Below are positions 54,552 through 64,000 of a stretch of DNA of 64,000 nucleotides, one piece after another (the stretch's first letter is position 1; the number at the start of each line of letters is the position of its first letter). Source of the stretch: Gemmatimonadales bacterium (GTDB lineage Bacteria; Gemmatimonadota; Gemmatimonadetes; Gemmatimonadales; GWC2-71-9). The translations under genes were made by a program, and so were the position numbers. Under the pieces are notes generated by a model, which made no database searches, was not told where the DNA came from, and worked only from the letters and a program-made list of their open reading frames with translations. The stretch is taken from assembly GCA_025934955.1 (NCBI GenBank), contig JAICWE010000003.1:1-64000 (forward strand). The letters are read 5' to 3'.

Positions 54552-54890
54552 TCAGGGGGAGATCTCGAAGATCCGCACCTCGCCCGGCTCCGCGCCCGTC
54601 GAACGCCGGCATCGTCTCTCCTGCGCCGTCGAGCGCGTAGCTCGTCGCATGCCGGCCCGGTCGCCGCAACGCGAGCTCCAGCGTCGGCGCGGCCGTCCGG
54701 TCCCAGACGACGAGAATCTGCGCCGGCCGGCCGCCGCCCATTCCGGCGTGTAGCCGATGTACGGCCGCAGCGCGACGCCGTCGCGCGCCGCCAGCGCCAC
54801 GAATTGCGTGAGCCAGCCGAAGTCATAGCGCCCGCGCTCCGGCTCGTAGTCGTCCCAGCCGAAGCTGCCGCGCCAGGTGCGGCACGGCTC
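54552..54890 (-). pseudogene. Glycoside hydrolase remnant (N-terminal barrel fragment joined to C-terminal fragment, frameshifted)
   Basis: Frame 0: CRTWRGSFGWDDYEPERGRYDFGWLTQFVALAARDGVALRPYIGYTPEWAA; shifted frame: ILVVWDRTAAPTLELALRRPGRHATSYALDGAGETMPAFDG; back to frame 0: AEPGEVRIFEISP*. Confidence 0.65.
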
Positions 54891-54906
54891 AGGGGAGGGG
54901 CGACGG

Positions 54907-55638
54907 CTAGCGGCGCATCTTGCTCAGCAGCCGGAGGATCTCGAGGTAGAGCCACACCAGCGTCACCGTGAGTCCGAACGCGGCGAACCACTCGAACTCC
55001 GCCGGCGCGCGGCCGACGCCCTGCTCGATCAGGTCGAAGTCGAGGATCAGGTTGAACGCGGCGAGCGCGGTGACGAACAGCGAGAAGCCGATGCCGATGA
55101 TGCCGCCCTCGTACAGGAACGGGATCCGGAGCCCGAACAGCCCCATCACGAACGCGATCACGTAGAACGCCATGACTGACACGGTGCAGGAGACCACGAT
55201 CGTCTTGAACCGCTCGGTGGCGCGCAGCACGCCGGTGCGGTAGAGCACCAGCATGACCGCGAACGTCGCCATCGTAAGCATCACGGCCTGCACCGGGAGC
55301 CCGCGGTAGCGGGCATTGAACATCGCGGAGATCGCGCCGAGGAAGAGGCCCTCGAGCACGGCGTAGATCGGCGCGGTGTAGCGCGCGTGCTCCGGCCGGA
55401 AGCTGGTGTAGATCGCCACGCCGAACCCGCCGAGCACGCCGACCAGCAGCAGCGTGCCGAGGTCGGCGCCGGCGGTGAGCGACGACGCACGCGACCAGGC
55501 GTACGATGCCGCGGCAACGAGCAGGCAGAAGAGCGCGCCCGTCTTGGCGATGGTGCCGCCGATCGTCATCGTCGCGCCCGACGTGCGGGCCTCGGCGAAT
55601 CCGGCGCGGGTGAGAACCGGGTTGCTGGACGTGGCCAT
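54907..55638 (-). CDS. Bax inhibitor-1/YccA family membrane protein
   Basis: MATSSNPVLTRAGF N-term, seven TM-like segments, C-term DFDLIEQGVGRAPAEFEWFAAFGLTVTLVWLYLEILRLL. Confidence 0.93.
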   Translation of the reverse strand: MATSSNPVLTRAGFAEARTSGATMTIGGTIAKTGALFCLLVAAASYAWSRASSLTAGADLGTLLLVGVLGGFGVAIYTSFRPEHARYTAPIYAVLEGLFLGAISAMFNARYRGLPVQAVMLTMATFAVMLVLYRTGVLRATERFKTIVVSCTVSVMAFYVIAFVMGLFGLRIPFLYEGGIIGIGFSLFVTALAAFNLILDFDLIEQGVGRAPAEFEWFAAFGLTVTLVWLYLEILRLLSKMRR

Positions 55639-55750
55639 ACGCACTCTCCTCAGGCGCAAAGGCGACGTGAATGGGAACGCGGGAAATCTGCGCGGCGCAC
55701 CGTCCGCCGCGCAACCGTGCTACTACCGAGCTCCTGCCGAGGCGCGCGCC

Positions 55751-57610
55751 TCACGGCGTCAGTACGGGCAATTCAAGGTGCGACGGGTAGCGCGGCGTCC
55801 GGAACACCCGGTGGGTCTCGGCGCGGAAATCTCCCGGATGCGCGTGGAAGATGTTCGGCACCCAGGTCTGCGGGTTGCGGTCGTAGAGCGGGAACCAGGT
55901 GCTCTGCACCTGCACCATCATCCGGTGCCCACGGCGAAAGGTGTACGCCTGCTGATGCAGATCCACCGCGTAGGCCTCGACCGCGCCGGCCTTCGCCGGC
56001 ACGGGGTGCTCGAAGCTCCTGCGATAGCGGCCCCGCATGATGTCGCCGGCGACCATCAGCTCGTAGCCGCCCATCGACGGGCGGTCGGGCACCGTGTCGG
56101 GATAGACGTCGATCAGCTTGACCACCCAGTCGGCGTCGCTGCCCGTCGTGGAGGCGAAGAGCCGCGCGACCACGTCGCCGGCGATGGTGATGTCCTGATC
56201 CAGCGGGCCGGTCTGCCAGGTGAGTACGTCGGGGCGCCCATCCACGAAGCGCTGGTCCTCGGTCATCCAGCGCCGCCAGCGCGAGCCGGAGACATAGGTG
56301 CGCTCCACCGGGCGCGGCCGGTACGGCACCGGATGCGCCGGATCGGAGACGTACGCGTCGGCCGCCGCGCCGCCGGCCGCGGCCGGCGGCGGATCGAAGC
56401 CGAGCCTGCCGCCGGCCAGGAAGTAGAGATTGCGCGAGGCCTTCGCCGCGGGCCAGCGATCGAAGTCGCGCCACTGCTCGGCGCCCGCATCGTACACCGT
56501 CGCCTCGGCGAACTTGCCGTCGCCGGTGCCGTGCAGCCAGTGGGCGAACCACCGTGCCTGGAGCTGGCGGAACTCGATGCCGGTCGGCGAGTCGAACTCG
56601 GCGTTGCCCAACGCCACCCCGCTGTCGGCGAACCACTGCCCGTGATACCACGGCCCTTCGACCAGATAATTGAGCCCCGCCGAGTCGTGCCGCTCCCAGT
56701 TGACGTACGCGGCCTGCGGCCCGTACGCATCCTCCTGATCCCACCAGCCGCCGACCGTGAGCGTCGGCACCACCGTACGCGGCATGGAAAACCGGAGCGC
56801 GCGCTGCTGCCACACGCTGTCGTAGATCGGATGCGCGACGAAGCGCTGCCACGTCGGCCACGCGCCCGCGCCGACCGCGCGCGCCAGCGAGTCCAGAGTG
56901 GGGAACGAGCGGTACCAGTCGTAGGTGTCGTAGCGCCCCGGCGAAGGCGTCACCGACTCGTCCTTGCTCGCTTCCAGCATCCAGGCGTACTCCAGCCCGT
57001 AGGTCTGGCGGAACGCGCCCTGATGGAAGAAGTCGTCGCCCATCCAGGTGTCGCCCATCGGCGCCTGCGGACTGATCGCCTTGAGCGCCGGATGCGGGTC
57101 GATGCCCGCGACCGCGGCGAGCCAGCCGGGGTACGAGATGCCGAAGATGCCGACGCGCCCGTTGTTGCCCGGGACGTGCTTCACCAGCCAGTCGATCGTG
57201 TCGTAGGTGTCGCTGCTCTCGTCGTGCGCCGCCGGGTCGCTCTTGTCACGCGGCGGATGGTTCATCACGAAGTCGCCTTCGGAGCGGAAGCGGCCGCGGA
57301 TGTCCTGCTCCACCAGGATGTAGCCGTCGGCCATCAGCTCCTTCATCCCGGTCGCGAACGTGGCGCCCTTGCCCCAGTTGTAGGCGCTGTAGGGCGTGCG
57401 GATCATCAGGATCGGCAGCGGCGCCGTCGCGTGCTTCGGCGTGAGGATGACGGTGAAGAGGTGCGCGCCGTCGCGCACCGGAATCATCTCCTCGCGGCGA
57501 TCGAACGCCGTGTCCACCGAGGCCGGTGCCGCGCTCTGCGCCGCTGCGCGCGAAGGAACGGCGAAGGCGGTCATGGCGACGGTCGCGACGACGAACGAGT
57601 ACAATCGCAT
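55751..57610 (-). CDS. CocE/NonD family (X-Pro dipeptidyl-peptidase-like) hydrolase
   Basis: DIRGRFRSEGDF, GRVGIFGISYPGW nucleophile elbow, HRMMVQVQSTWFPLYDRNPQT. Confidence 0.93.
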   Translation of the reverse strand: MRLYSFVVATVAMTAFAVPSRAAAQSAAPASVDTAFDRREEMIPVRDGAHLFTVILTPKHATAPLPILMIRTPYSAYNWGKGATFATGMKELMADGYILVEQDIRGRFRSEGDFVMNHPPRDKSDPAAHDESSDTYDTIDWLVKHVPGNNGRVGIFGISYPGWLAAVAGIDPHPALKAISPQAPMGDTWMGDDFFHQGAFRQTYGLEYAWMLEASKDESVTPSPGRYDTYDWYRSFPTLDSLARAVGAGAWPTWQRFVAHPIYDSVWQQRALRFSMPRTVVPTLTVGGWWDQEDAYGPQAAYVNWERHDSAGLNYLVEGPWYHGQWFADSGVALGNAEFDSPTGIEFRQLQARWFAHWLHGTGDGKFAEATVYDAGAEQWRDFDRWPAAKASRNLYFLAGGRLGFDPPPAAAGGAAADAYVSDPAHPVPYRPRPVERTYVSGSRWRRWMTEDQRFVDGRPDVLTWQTGPLDQDITIAGDVVARLFASTTGSDADWVVKLIDVYPDTVPDRPSMGGYELMVAGDIMRGRYRRSFEHPVPAKAGAVEAYAVDLHQQAYTFRRGHRMMVQVQSTWFPLYDRNPQTWVPNIFHAHPGDFRAETHRVFRTPRYPSHLELPVLTP

Positions 57611-57649
57611 CCTGGCTCCGGAAACGGGGTGATGACGTCGGACGATTCG

Positions 57650-58441
57650 CTAGGGAAGCCGCCACGCCTGGCGCAGGCGCGCGTAGGCCGAGTCGGGGAG
57701 CTGCACCAGTACCGGGTCCCGCCGCGGATCGAGCCAGCGCGCGATCTCCATCATGCGCTCGAGCGGCATCGCCGTGCAGCCGACCGTCGGATGATCCGGC
57801 CCTTGCCATACATGGAGAAAGATGCAGGAGCCGCCGCCCGGCGCGCGCGCCGCGCCGGCGTTGTGATCCACGAAGACGCCGACGCGGTAGTCGTCGTCCC
57901 GGCGCCGCATCTCCTCCGCGCTGGCCCACGGCGCCGGCCCGCCCGACGGCGCGCGCGTCAACGTGTTGTACGCCGGTGACGCCGAGTCGTCCACGCAGCG
58001 GAGGTCGGACGTCGCCTGCACGTAGGGCATGGCCAGCCGCGGCATCGAGTCGGGCGGCGCGTAGCCGAACACGCGGCTCAGCGTGAACACGCCGGCGGGC
58101 GACTTCCCGTCGCCCTCGTGCTTCACCGGGCCGGCCCCGACCGCGCCGTCACCGTGGAGGCCCCGGCCCCACCCCAGTCCGGTGCGCCCGACGACGATCA
58201 CTTCGGGCGCGCCAAGCGCCGTCCACCGCGCGGCATCGCCCGCGCGCTCGAAGCGCTGGAGCGTGCCGTGAATCTCGGCCCAGTTCGGCGTGCGGACGAC
58301 GAGAAGCTGGCGGGAGGCCGGCGGCACCGGCGGGTGGGCGGATGGGGTCACCGGCGCGGGCGCGCCCGTGGCGCAGCCGAGGCAGAGCGGCAGCGCGCCG
58401 GCCAGGGTCCGCGCGCATGCCGCCTCGATTGTCCGGAGCAT
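57650..58441 (-). CDS. L,D-transpeptidase-like (YkuD-type) protein
   Basis: GDGKSPAGVFTLSRVFGY, IFLHVWQGPDHPTVGCTAMPLERM active-site Cys region. Confidence 0.83.
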   Translation of the reverse strand: MLRTIEAACARTLAGALPLCLGCATGAPAPVTPSAHPPVPPASRQLLVVRTPNWAEIHGTLQRFERAGDAARWTALGAPEVIVVGRTGLGWGRGLHGDGAVGAGPVKHEGDGKSPAGVFTLSRVFGYAPPDSMPRLAMPYVQATSDLRCVDDSASPAYNTLTRAPSGGPAPWASAEEMRRRDDDYRVGVFVDHNAGAARAPGGGSCIFLHVWQGPDHPTVGCTAMPLERMMEIARWLDPRRDPVLVQLPDSAYARLRQAWRLP

Positions 58442-58490
58442 CCCCGAATGAAGCGCCGCCGGCGGCGGCGCGCAATCCGGGCCGGCTCCG

Positions 58491-59153
58491 CTACTGTCCG
58501 CCGAACTTCACGCCGATCGTAACCGGGATGAAGCTCGCGTTCGACGGATGTCCGATGTCGTTGATCCGGCCGCTGAAGATGTTGTGGAACCGGCCTTCGG
58601 CGAAGAACACCACCGGGCCGTTCCCGATGTCGAACCCGACGCCTCCGTTCAGGCCGAACTTGGTGCGCGTGTCGCCGGGCTTGTTCTTGATGTTGTACAC
58701 GCCGGCGCCGCCCAGGATGTACGGCTTGAACGTGGTTGCCGCGGACGTGGGAATGGTGAAGACGATGTTGGCGGTTCCGTCGATCACCTGGAAGGTCGTG
58801 TCCGCCGGCGGCTTGCTCTTCATCTGCATGAAGTTGCCGTCGATCTGGAAGCCCACCGGGAAGCGCTGCGGGCGGATGATCACCGCCGCCTGACCCTGCC
58901 AGCCCACCTTGAAGAAGTCGCCCAGCCGGCTGACCGGCACCACGATCCCGCCGCCGAGGCCGAACCGCACCGCGGAGCCGTGTGGCGTCGTGTCGGCGAC
59001 GACGACCGGCTGTGCCGCGGGCACCGTGGTCGTCGTGGGCGGATTCGCCGCCGGAGGCGGCTGGGTCGTCGTGGTGGTCGTCGTCTGCGCCGCTGCCGGC
59101 GCGCCGAGTCCGAGCGTCAGGATCACCGCACATACCGCATCGCGACTGTGCAT
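58491..59153 (-). CDS. Outer-membrane beta-barrel-like protein
   Basis: Signal peptide, Pro/Thr-rich linker, alternating beta-strand pattern, Gly-rich C-term. Confidence 0.7.
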   Translation of the reverse strand: MHSRDAVCAVILTLGLGAPAAAQTTTTTTTQPPPAANPPTTTTVPAAQPVVVADTTPHGSAVRFGLGGGIVVPVSRLGDFFKVGWQGQAAVIIRPQRFPVGFQIDGNFMQMKSKPPADTTFQVIDGTANIVFTIPTSAATTFKPYILGGAGVYNIKNKPGDTRTKFGLNGGVGFDIGNGPVVFFAEGRFHNIFSGRINDIGHPSNASFIPVTIGVKFGGQ

Positions 59154-59301
59154 CGTCCCCTCCCCATCCCCGAGTCGCGGCGGCGCCGCACGGCGCGCCG
59201 CCCGGGGCGCCGCTCGGCCGGTCCCTCCGGCGCGCGGCGACCCTCCGCGATCCTAGGATGCCGGCCACGCTGTCGCGGTGAGGCGCCGCACGCCGGCGGC
59301 C

Positions 59302-60930
59302 TTACTTCAAGCGGGGCTTGGTGCTGCGCGGAGCCTGCGTACACTCGGGCCAGGTGGTCGGCGGTGCCCGGCGGTTTCCGCCGGAGCCCGCCGGCCGGGC
59401 CTCGGCCTCCGCGGCAGCGGCGACGAGGTCCACCCGCTCCCGGGTGATCAGGGTGGAATCCTCCGACGCGAGGTACGCCAGCATCGCGGTCAGCGTCGCG
59501 TTCGACTTGAGGTCGTCGAAGACGATCTTGTCGTACGTGTCCCGGTTGGTGTGCCAGGTGTAATTGGAATAATCCCACGACAGCGCGCCCAGGCCGAACG
59601 CCGGAAGGCCGTGGCAGGCGAACGACGCGTCATCGCTCCCGCCGCCGGACGGGAAGCCGGTCCCGCCGAAGTCGATCTGCTGCTTGAGCTCCAGCGGAAG
59701 CTGGTCGAGCCAGCGGGAGATGTGCCGCGCGGCGTCGGGCAGGCCCGCGGCGCTCATCCGGACGATGCGCCCGGTGCCGTTGTCCTGGTTGAACAGCGCC
59801 TGCAGCCCGTTCAGCACCTCGGGATGGTCCTCGGTGAAGGCGCGGGAGCCCACCAGCCCGTTCTCCTCCGAGGACCAGTGGCCCACCAGAATGGTCCGCT
59901 TCGGATGCGGGTACACCCGCTTGAGGATCCGCATCGCCTCCAGCATCGTGAGCGTGCCGGTGCCATTGTCGGTGGCGCCGGACGAGCCATCCCATGAGTC
60001 GAAATGGGCCGAGAGCATGACGTACTCGTCCGGCTTCCCGGTCCCGGGGATCCGCGCGATGGTGTTGAACACCGGCTGCTCGCCCATCAGCTCGGCGTCG
60101 AGGTTGAGCCGGAGCTTCGGATGCTGGTTCCGCTCGGTGAGCCGGTAGACCAGCCCGTAGTCCTCGCAGCTCAGCGCGATCGCCGGCGCCGTTCTGTCAT
60201 AGCTGTCGAACACCTCGATCGTCCCCCACCCGTCCTTCGGGCGCGAGGTGACGATGCCCGCGACGCCGCCCTGCTCCAGCCGTAGCCCGAGCTCACCGGT
60301 GCCTAACGCCAGGCTGTAGCCAGTGCCGCGCACGTCCTTCCCGCCCCACTCCTGCCGGAGCGCTGCGCGCACGCTATCCATGCGCGCCTTCGATTCCGGT
60401 GTCGCGTTCTTCTCCCAGTCCTCCACCGGCCGGCAGGTCGGCTGGGGCGCGGCGACCAGGACCAGCTTGCCCCTGGCGCTCGGCAGCCAGCGCACGAACT
60501 CGCTGCTGTCGGCGAAGTGCGGGAGGATCACGGTTGCCGCCGTGAGGTCCTTCCGGCGGGTGCCCGGGCTGAAGCCGAGCATCGTGCCCTCGAGCGTGCG
60601 CACCCGCGGCTCGATGAGGTCGATGTGGGAGTAGCCGCGCCGCCACCCGCGCCAGGTGCCGTACTGCTCGTTCTTCGCATCGATGCCCCATGAGCGGTAG
60701 GTCCGCAGCAGCCAGTCATTGCCGTGCTTCTGCTCGGCGGTGCCGGTGAGCCGCGGGCCGATGGAGTCGAACAGTGCCTGTGCCAGCTCCGGCGTGTGGG
60801 AGCTGTCCATGCCGAGCGCCCAGATGCGGCGGATGATCGAATCGGGCGATTGGAACGTCTGCGCGGCGAGCCGGCACGGCGCGGTGGCGACCACCGCGCC
60901 GGCGGCCAGCAGGACGAGCGAGCGTCGCAT
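59302..60930 (-). CDS. M28 family metallopeptidase
   Basis: YVMLSAHFDSWDGSSGATDNGTGTLTMLEAMRIL, GHWSSEENGLVGSRAF. Confidence 0.94.
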   Translation of the reverse strand: MRRSLVLLAAGAVVATAPCRLAAQTFQSPDSIIRRIWALGMDSSHTPELAQALFDSIGPRLTGTAEQKHGNDWLLRTYRSWGIDAKNEQYGTWRGWRRGYSHIDLIEPRVRTLEGTMLGFSPGTRRKDLTAATVILPHFADSSEFVRWLPSARGKLVLVAAPQPTCRPVEDWEKNATPESKARMDSVRAALRQEWGGKDVRGTGYSLALGTGELGLRLEQGGVAGIVTSRPKDGWGTIEVFDSYDRTAPAIALSCEDYGLVYRLTERNQHPKLRLNLDAELMGEQPVFNTIARIPGTGKPDEYVMLSAHFDSWDGSSGATDNGTGTLTMLEAMRILKRVYPHPKRTILVGHWSSEENGLVGSRAFTEDHPEVLNGLQALFNQDNGTGRIVRMSAAGLPDAARHISRWLDQLPLELKQQIDFGGTGFPSGGGSDDASFACHGLPAFGLGALSWDYSNYTWHTNRDTYDKIVFDDLKSNATLTAMLAYLASEDSTLITRERVDLVAAAAEAEARPAGSGGNRRAPPTTWPECTQAPRSTKPRLK

Positions 60931-60961
60931 GCCGAGTCCGGGTTGAAGGGAGAGAGCTGGC

Positions 60962-61075
60962 CTACTTCATATGCTTCTTGTAGAACGCGATCGTCCGCGT
61001 CCACGCGTCTTCCGCATCCTTCGCGTTGTATGACTGGCCCGACGGATCGGCAACGGCGTGGCGCGCGGCCGCGCC
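60962..61075 (-). pseudogene. C-terminal remnant of a dienelactone hydrolase-like alpha/beta hydrolase
   Basis: Minus-strand translation HAVADPSGQSYNAKDAEDAWTRTIAFYKKHMK* with no intact upstream gene before the Fpg/Nei gene at 61132. Confidence 0.6.
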
Positions 61076-61131
61076 ATCGGCCGCGAAGGGAAAGTAAACC
61101 GGACCGGGCGGGTCGGCTCATGGGTCGGCCG

Positions 61132-62034
61132 CTAGCGCTGGAGCCGCGCCTCCCACTCGTCGAGCGAGCGCGGCCAGTCCTCCTTCAGGAGCCGCGACAT
61201 GGCGCGGTCGGCGAGCACTCGGCCGCCCGTCTGACAGGTAGCACAGTAATTCACCTCATTATCGGCATAGCGGATCCGCTGCACCGGCGAGCCGCAGGCG
61301 GGACACGGCTCCCGGAAACGGCCGTGCACCGCCATGCCGTCGCGGAACGCCGTCACCTTCTCCGGAAATGCGTCGCCCGCCTCGGCGCGAAGCCGCTCGG
61401 TCCAGCCGATGAGAGTCGCACGCGTCGCGTCGTAGAGCCGCGCGACCGCAGCGTCGTCCAGGTTCGTCGTCAACTGGAGCGGCGACAGCCGCGCCGCATG
61501 GAGGATCTCGTCGGAGTAGGCATTGCCGATGCCGGACAGGATCGTCGGGTCGGTGAGCGCGCGCTTGAGGGTATGCCGCTCGCGAGTGAGCGCAGCGCGG
61601 AACGCATCGGGCGACGCATCGAGCGGCTCGAGGCCGCCCCGCTCGTGCCCGGCCACCAGTGCGCCGGTGCCGCGCACCAGCCAGAGTCCGGCGCGGTGCT
61701 GCTTCCCTTCCTCGGTGAAGAGGAGCGTGCCGGCAGGGAAATCGAACGCGGCGAGCCCGCGCCCTTTGGGCACTGCCGCGCCGGCGGCGCGCCAGCGGAG
61801 GCGGCCGGCGATCATCAGGTGGATCACGACGAAGCGCTTTCCCTCGAGCGCGAACACGATCCGCTTGCCCAGGCGGCGGATGGCGGTGACGCTACGGCCC
61901 TCGACATCGGCTACCGCCGGGTCCACGGACCGGAGCACGAACGGGCTGGCGATCCGGATGCGCTCCAGGCGGGCGCCGAGGACGCGGCGCTCGAGAGATT
62001 CGACATAGAGCGTGATGTCGGGCAGCTCGGGCAT
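61132..62034 (-). CDS. Formamidopyrimidine-DNA glycosylase/endonuclease VIII family
   Basis: MPELPDITLYVESLERRVLG, SGIGNAYSDEILHAARLSP, CPACGSPVQRIRYADNEVNYCATCQT zinc finger. Confidence 0.93.
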   Translation of the reverse strand: MPELPDITLYVESLERRVLGARLERIRIASPFVLRSVDPAVADVEGRSVTAIRRLGKRIVFALEGKRFVVIHLMIAGRLRWRAAGAAVPKGRGLAAFDFPAGTLLFTEEGKQHRAGLWLVRGTGALVAGHERGGLEPLDASPDAFRAALTRERHTLKRALTDPTILSGIGNAYSDEILHAARLSPLQLTTNLDDAAVARLYDATRATLIGWTERLRAEAGDAFPEKVTAFRDGMAVHGRFREPCPACGSPVQRIRYADNEVNYCATCQTGGRVLADRAMSRLLKEDWPRSLDEWEARLQR

Positions 62035-62162
62035 CGTCGCGGCCAAGCATAGCACCGCTTGCGCCCGCCGACAATTCGCTCCGCGCGGCCCTTCGAGTAG
62101 GTGCGGTTGGATCGCCGCCGGTGCCGCGCGCGGCGGCCGGATCACGCGGCGCCGGGAACGGA

Positions 62163-62188
62163 CGAGGGCCCGGTAACCCGGGCCCTCG
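62163..62188 (-). terminator. Hairpin terminator candidate after pilC
   Basis: 11-bp perfect stem CGAGGGCCCGG / CCGGGCCCTCG with 4-nt loop (TAAC). Confidence 0.55.
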
Positions 62189-62216
62189 CCTGACAGTCGC
62201 CACGCAGCGTCCTGCG

Positions 62217-63425
62217 CTACTGCACCGCGTTCATCATGTCGAAGATCGGCAGGTACATCGCCACCACCATGCCGCCGACGATCACGCCGAGCACCACGAT
62301 CATCAGCGGCTCCATGAGCGAGAGCAGCGCGCTTACGGCGACGTCGACCTCTTCGTCGTAGAAATCCGCGATCTTGGTCAGCATCTCGTCGAGGCCGCCG
62401 GTCTGCTCGCCCACCGCGATCATCGAGATGACCATCGGCGGGAAGACCTTGGACTTCTCCAGCGGCGCCGCGATCGTCTCGCCGCCGGCGATGCTCTGCC
62501 GCGACTCCATGATTGCGTCATGGATGACCCGGTTGCCGCTGGTCTTGGCGGTGATCTCGAGTCCATCGAGGATCGACACGCCGGAGCTGATCAGCGTGCC
62601 GAGCGTGCGGGTGAACCGGCTGACCGACGACTTGCGCAGCAGGTCGCCCAGGACCGGCGCGGCCAGCAGCAGCGTGTCGCCCTGCCGACGCCCCTGAGGT
62701 GACGCGTACCAGCGCCGGACCGCGAACACCCCCGCCGCGATGACGCCGGCCAGCGCCCACCAGAAGTGGATCAGGATGTCCGACATGCCGATCACGATGC
62801 GCGTCGGCAGCGGCAGCTGGAGGTTGACCGACGCGAACATGGTCTGGAACGTCGGGATGACGAACACGAGCAGCACGGAGATGGCGACGACGGCCACGGA
62901 GATGATGACGCCCGGATACACCATGGCGCCTTTCACCTTGCGCACCAGCGCGTCGTTCTTCTCCAGGAATGTCGCCAGCCGGAGCAGGATGGTGTCGAGA
63001 ATACCGCCGGCCTCGCCGGCCGCGACCATGTTCACGTACAGGTCGCTGAACGCCCTGGGATGCTTGCTGAAGGCATCGGCCAGCGTGTTGCCGGCCTCGA
63101 CGTCGTACACCACCTGGCGGGTGACCTCGGCCAGCGTCTTGTTCTCGGTCTGCTGCGCCAGGATCGACAGCGACTGCACCAGCGGCAGGCCCGCGTTGAT
63201 CATCGTCGCGAACTGCCGGGTGAAGATGACGGTGTCGCGCGTCTTGATGCGCGCGCCGCCCGGCATCTTGAACTTGATCTGCTTCGGTGCCTCCCGGACG
63301 TTCACCATGATCATCCGGTTCTTGCGGAGGTAGGTGGTCACCTCCTCCTTCGATGCGACCTCCACCTGCCCCTTGGTGATCTGGCCGGTGGTGGCGTTGC
63401 GCGCGGTGTACTCGAACATCGGCAT
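62217..63425 (-). CDS. pilC: Type IV pilus inner membrane protein PilC (type II secretion F family)
   Basis: FTRQFATMINAGLPLVQSLSILAQQTENKTL; MIAVGEQTGGLDEMLTKIADFYDEEVD. Confidence 0.95.
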   Translation of the reverse strand: MPMFEYTARNATTGQITKGQVEVASKEEVTTYLRKNRMIMVNVREAPKQIKFKMPGGARIKTRDTVIFTRQFATMINAGLPLVQSLSILAQQTENKTLAEVTRQVVYDVEAGNTLADAFSKHPRAFSDLYVNMVAAGEAGGILDTILLRLATFLEKNDALVRKVKGAMVYPGVIISVAVVAISVLLVFVIPTFQTMFASVNLQLPLPTRIVIGMSDILIHFWWALAGVIAAGVFAVRRWYASPQGRRQGDTLLLAAPVLGDLLRKSSVSRFTRTLGTLISSGVSILDGLEITAKTSGNRVIHDAIMESRQSIAGGETIAAPLEKSKVFPPMVISMIAVGEQTGGLDEMLTKIADFYDEEVDVAVSALLSLMEPLMIVVLGVIVGGMVVAMYLPIFDMMNAVQ

Positions 63426-63444
63426 GGCGGGTCTCCTGGCGGGC

Positions 63445-64000
63445 CTAACGGCGGGCCGCGGCGACGCGGCTCAGCTTCGAATCGTCGGACCCGATCGCCT
63501 GCTCCTCCATCGGCTTCTCGCCGATCATGCGGAGGAACTCGTTCGGATCGGGCGACACCCGGAGGCACTCCTCCTGATTCACCTCGCGCGCCGTGTAGAG
63601 CTGGTAGAGCGCGTCGTTCATCGTCTGCATGCCGAACTTCTTGCCGGCCTGCATCGCGGAGTAGATCTGGTGCACCTTGTCGTCGCGGATCAGCGCGCGG
63701 ATCGCCGGCGTCACCACCATCAGCTCCGCCGCGAGACAGCGGCCGCGGCCGCGCGACTTGGGCAGCAGCGTCTGCGTCATGACGCCCTCCAGCACGAAGG
63801 CGAGCTGCGCCCGCACCTGCGACTGCTGGTTGCTGGGGAAGACGTCGATGATGCGGTTGATCGATTCCGCCGCCGAGTTGGTGTGCAGCGTGGCGAGGGC
63901 AAGGTGTCCGGTTTCAGCGATGGTGAGCGCCGCGGAGATGGTGTCGAGGTCGCGCATCTCACCGACGAGGATCACGTCCGGATCCTCGCGCAGCGCGTAC
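63445..64000 (-). CDS. pilT: PilT-type twitching motility ATPase, 5' end beyond right edge
   Basis: DPDVILVGEMRDLDTISAALTIAETGHLALATLHTNSAAESINRIIDVFP; open to window edge. Confidence 0.94.
   Translation of the reverse strand, partial: YALREDPDVILVGEMRDLDTISAALTIAETGHLALATLHTNSAAESINRIIDVFPSNQQSQVRAQLAFVLEGVMTQTLLPKSRGRGRCLAAELMVVTPAIRALIRDDKVHQIYSAMQAGKKFGMQTMNDALYQLYTAREVNQEECLRVSPDPNEFLRMIGEKPMEEQAIGSDDSKLSRVAAARR

Noticed and set aside
55454-57979. 841-aa plus-strand ORF opposite the CocE-like hydrolase
   Set aside because: Antisense shadow ORF without recognisable domains

Overview
High-GC bacterial chromosome segment. Gene content and order suggest Gemmatimonadota; this is inference, no marker search was run. 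Most genes lie on the minus strand. Recognisable blocks: (1) an Fe-S/hydrogenase-like GGDEF protein, an NtrC-type regulator with a degenerate receiver, mogA/moaB-like, gcvT and argF; (2) a housekeeping block topA-trmFO-xerC-hslV ... hslU in which hslV and hslU are separated by about 8.7 kb; (3) aroK-aroC; (4) a large type IV pilus region (pilMNOPQ, minor pilins, two major-type pilins, two histidine kinase/sigma-54 regulator pairs, and pilC/pilT at the right edge); (5) hybrid histidine kinases, a lytic transglycosylase, peptidases, an L,D-transpeptidase and an Fpg/Nei glycosylase. The most interesting element is the cassette splitting hslV from hslU (about 12297-21024). It contains a BTAD/AAA regulator divergent from two tiny paralogous genes (51 and 45 aa) that share a C-terminal VEELEERIAP motif. 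These are followed by a GAF-GAF-TM-HlyD protein, an HlyD-type lipoprotein, a PqqD-like/M50 site-2-protease/HlyD fusion and a Ser/Thr kinase. It reads as a candidate undescribed peptide processing/export system. A 9-bp direct repeat with 11-bp period, the spacing typical of SARP operators, lies upstream of the first peptide gene, and strong hairpins follow each peptide gene. No ABC transporter or RiPP-modifying enzyme is encoded in the cassette, so function is inference. Other observations: two sigma-54 promoter matches (upstream of the pilin genes and of pilM), two gene remnants (glycoside hydrolase, dienelactone hydrolase), and a recurrent GCCTAACG octamer.
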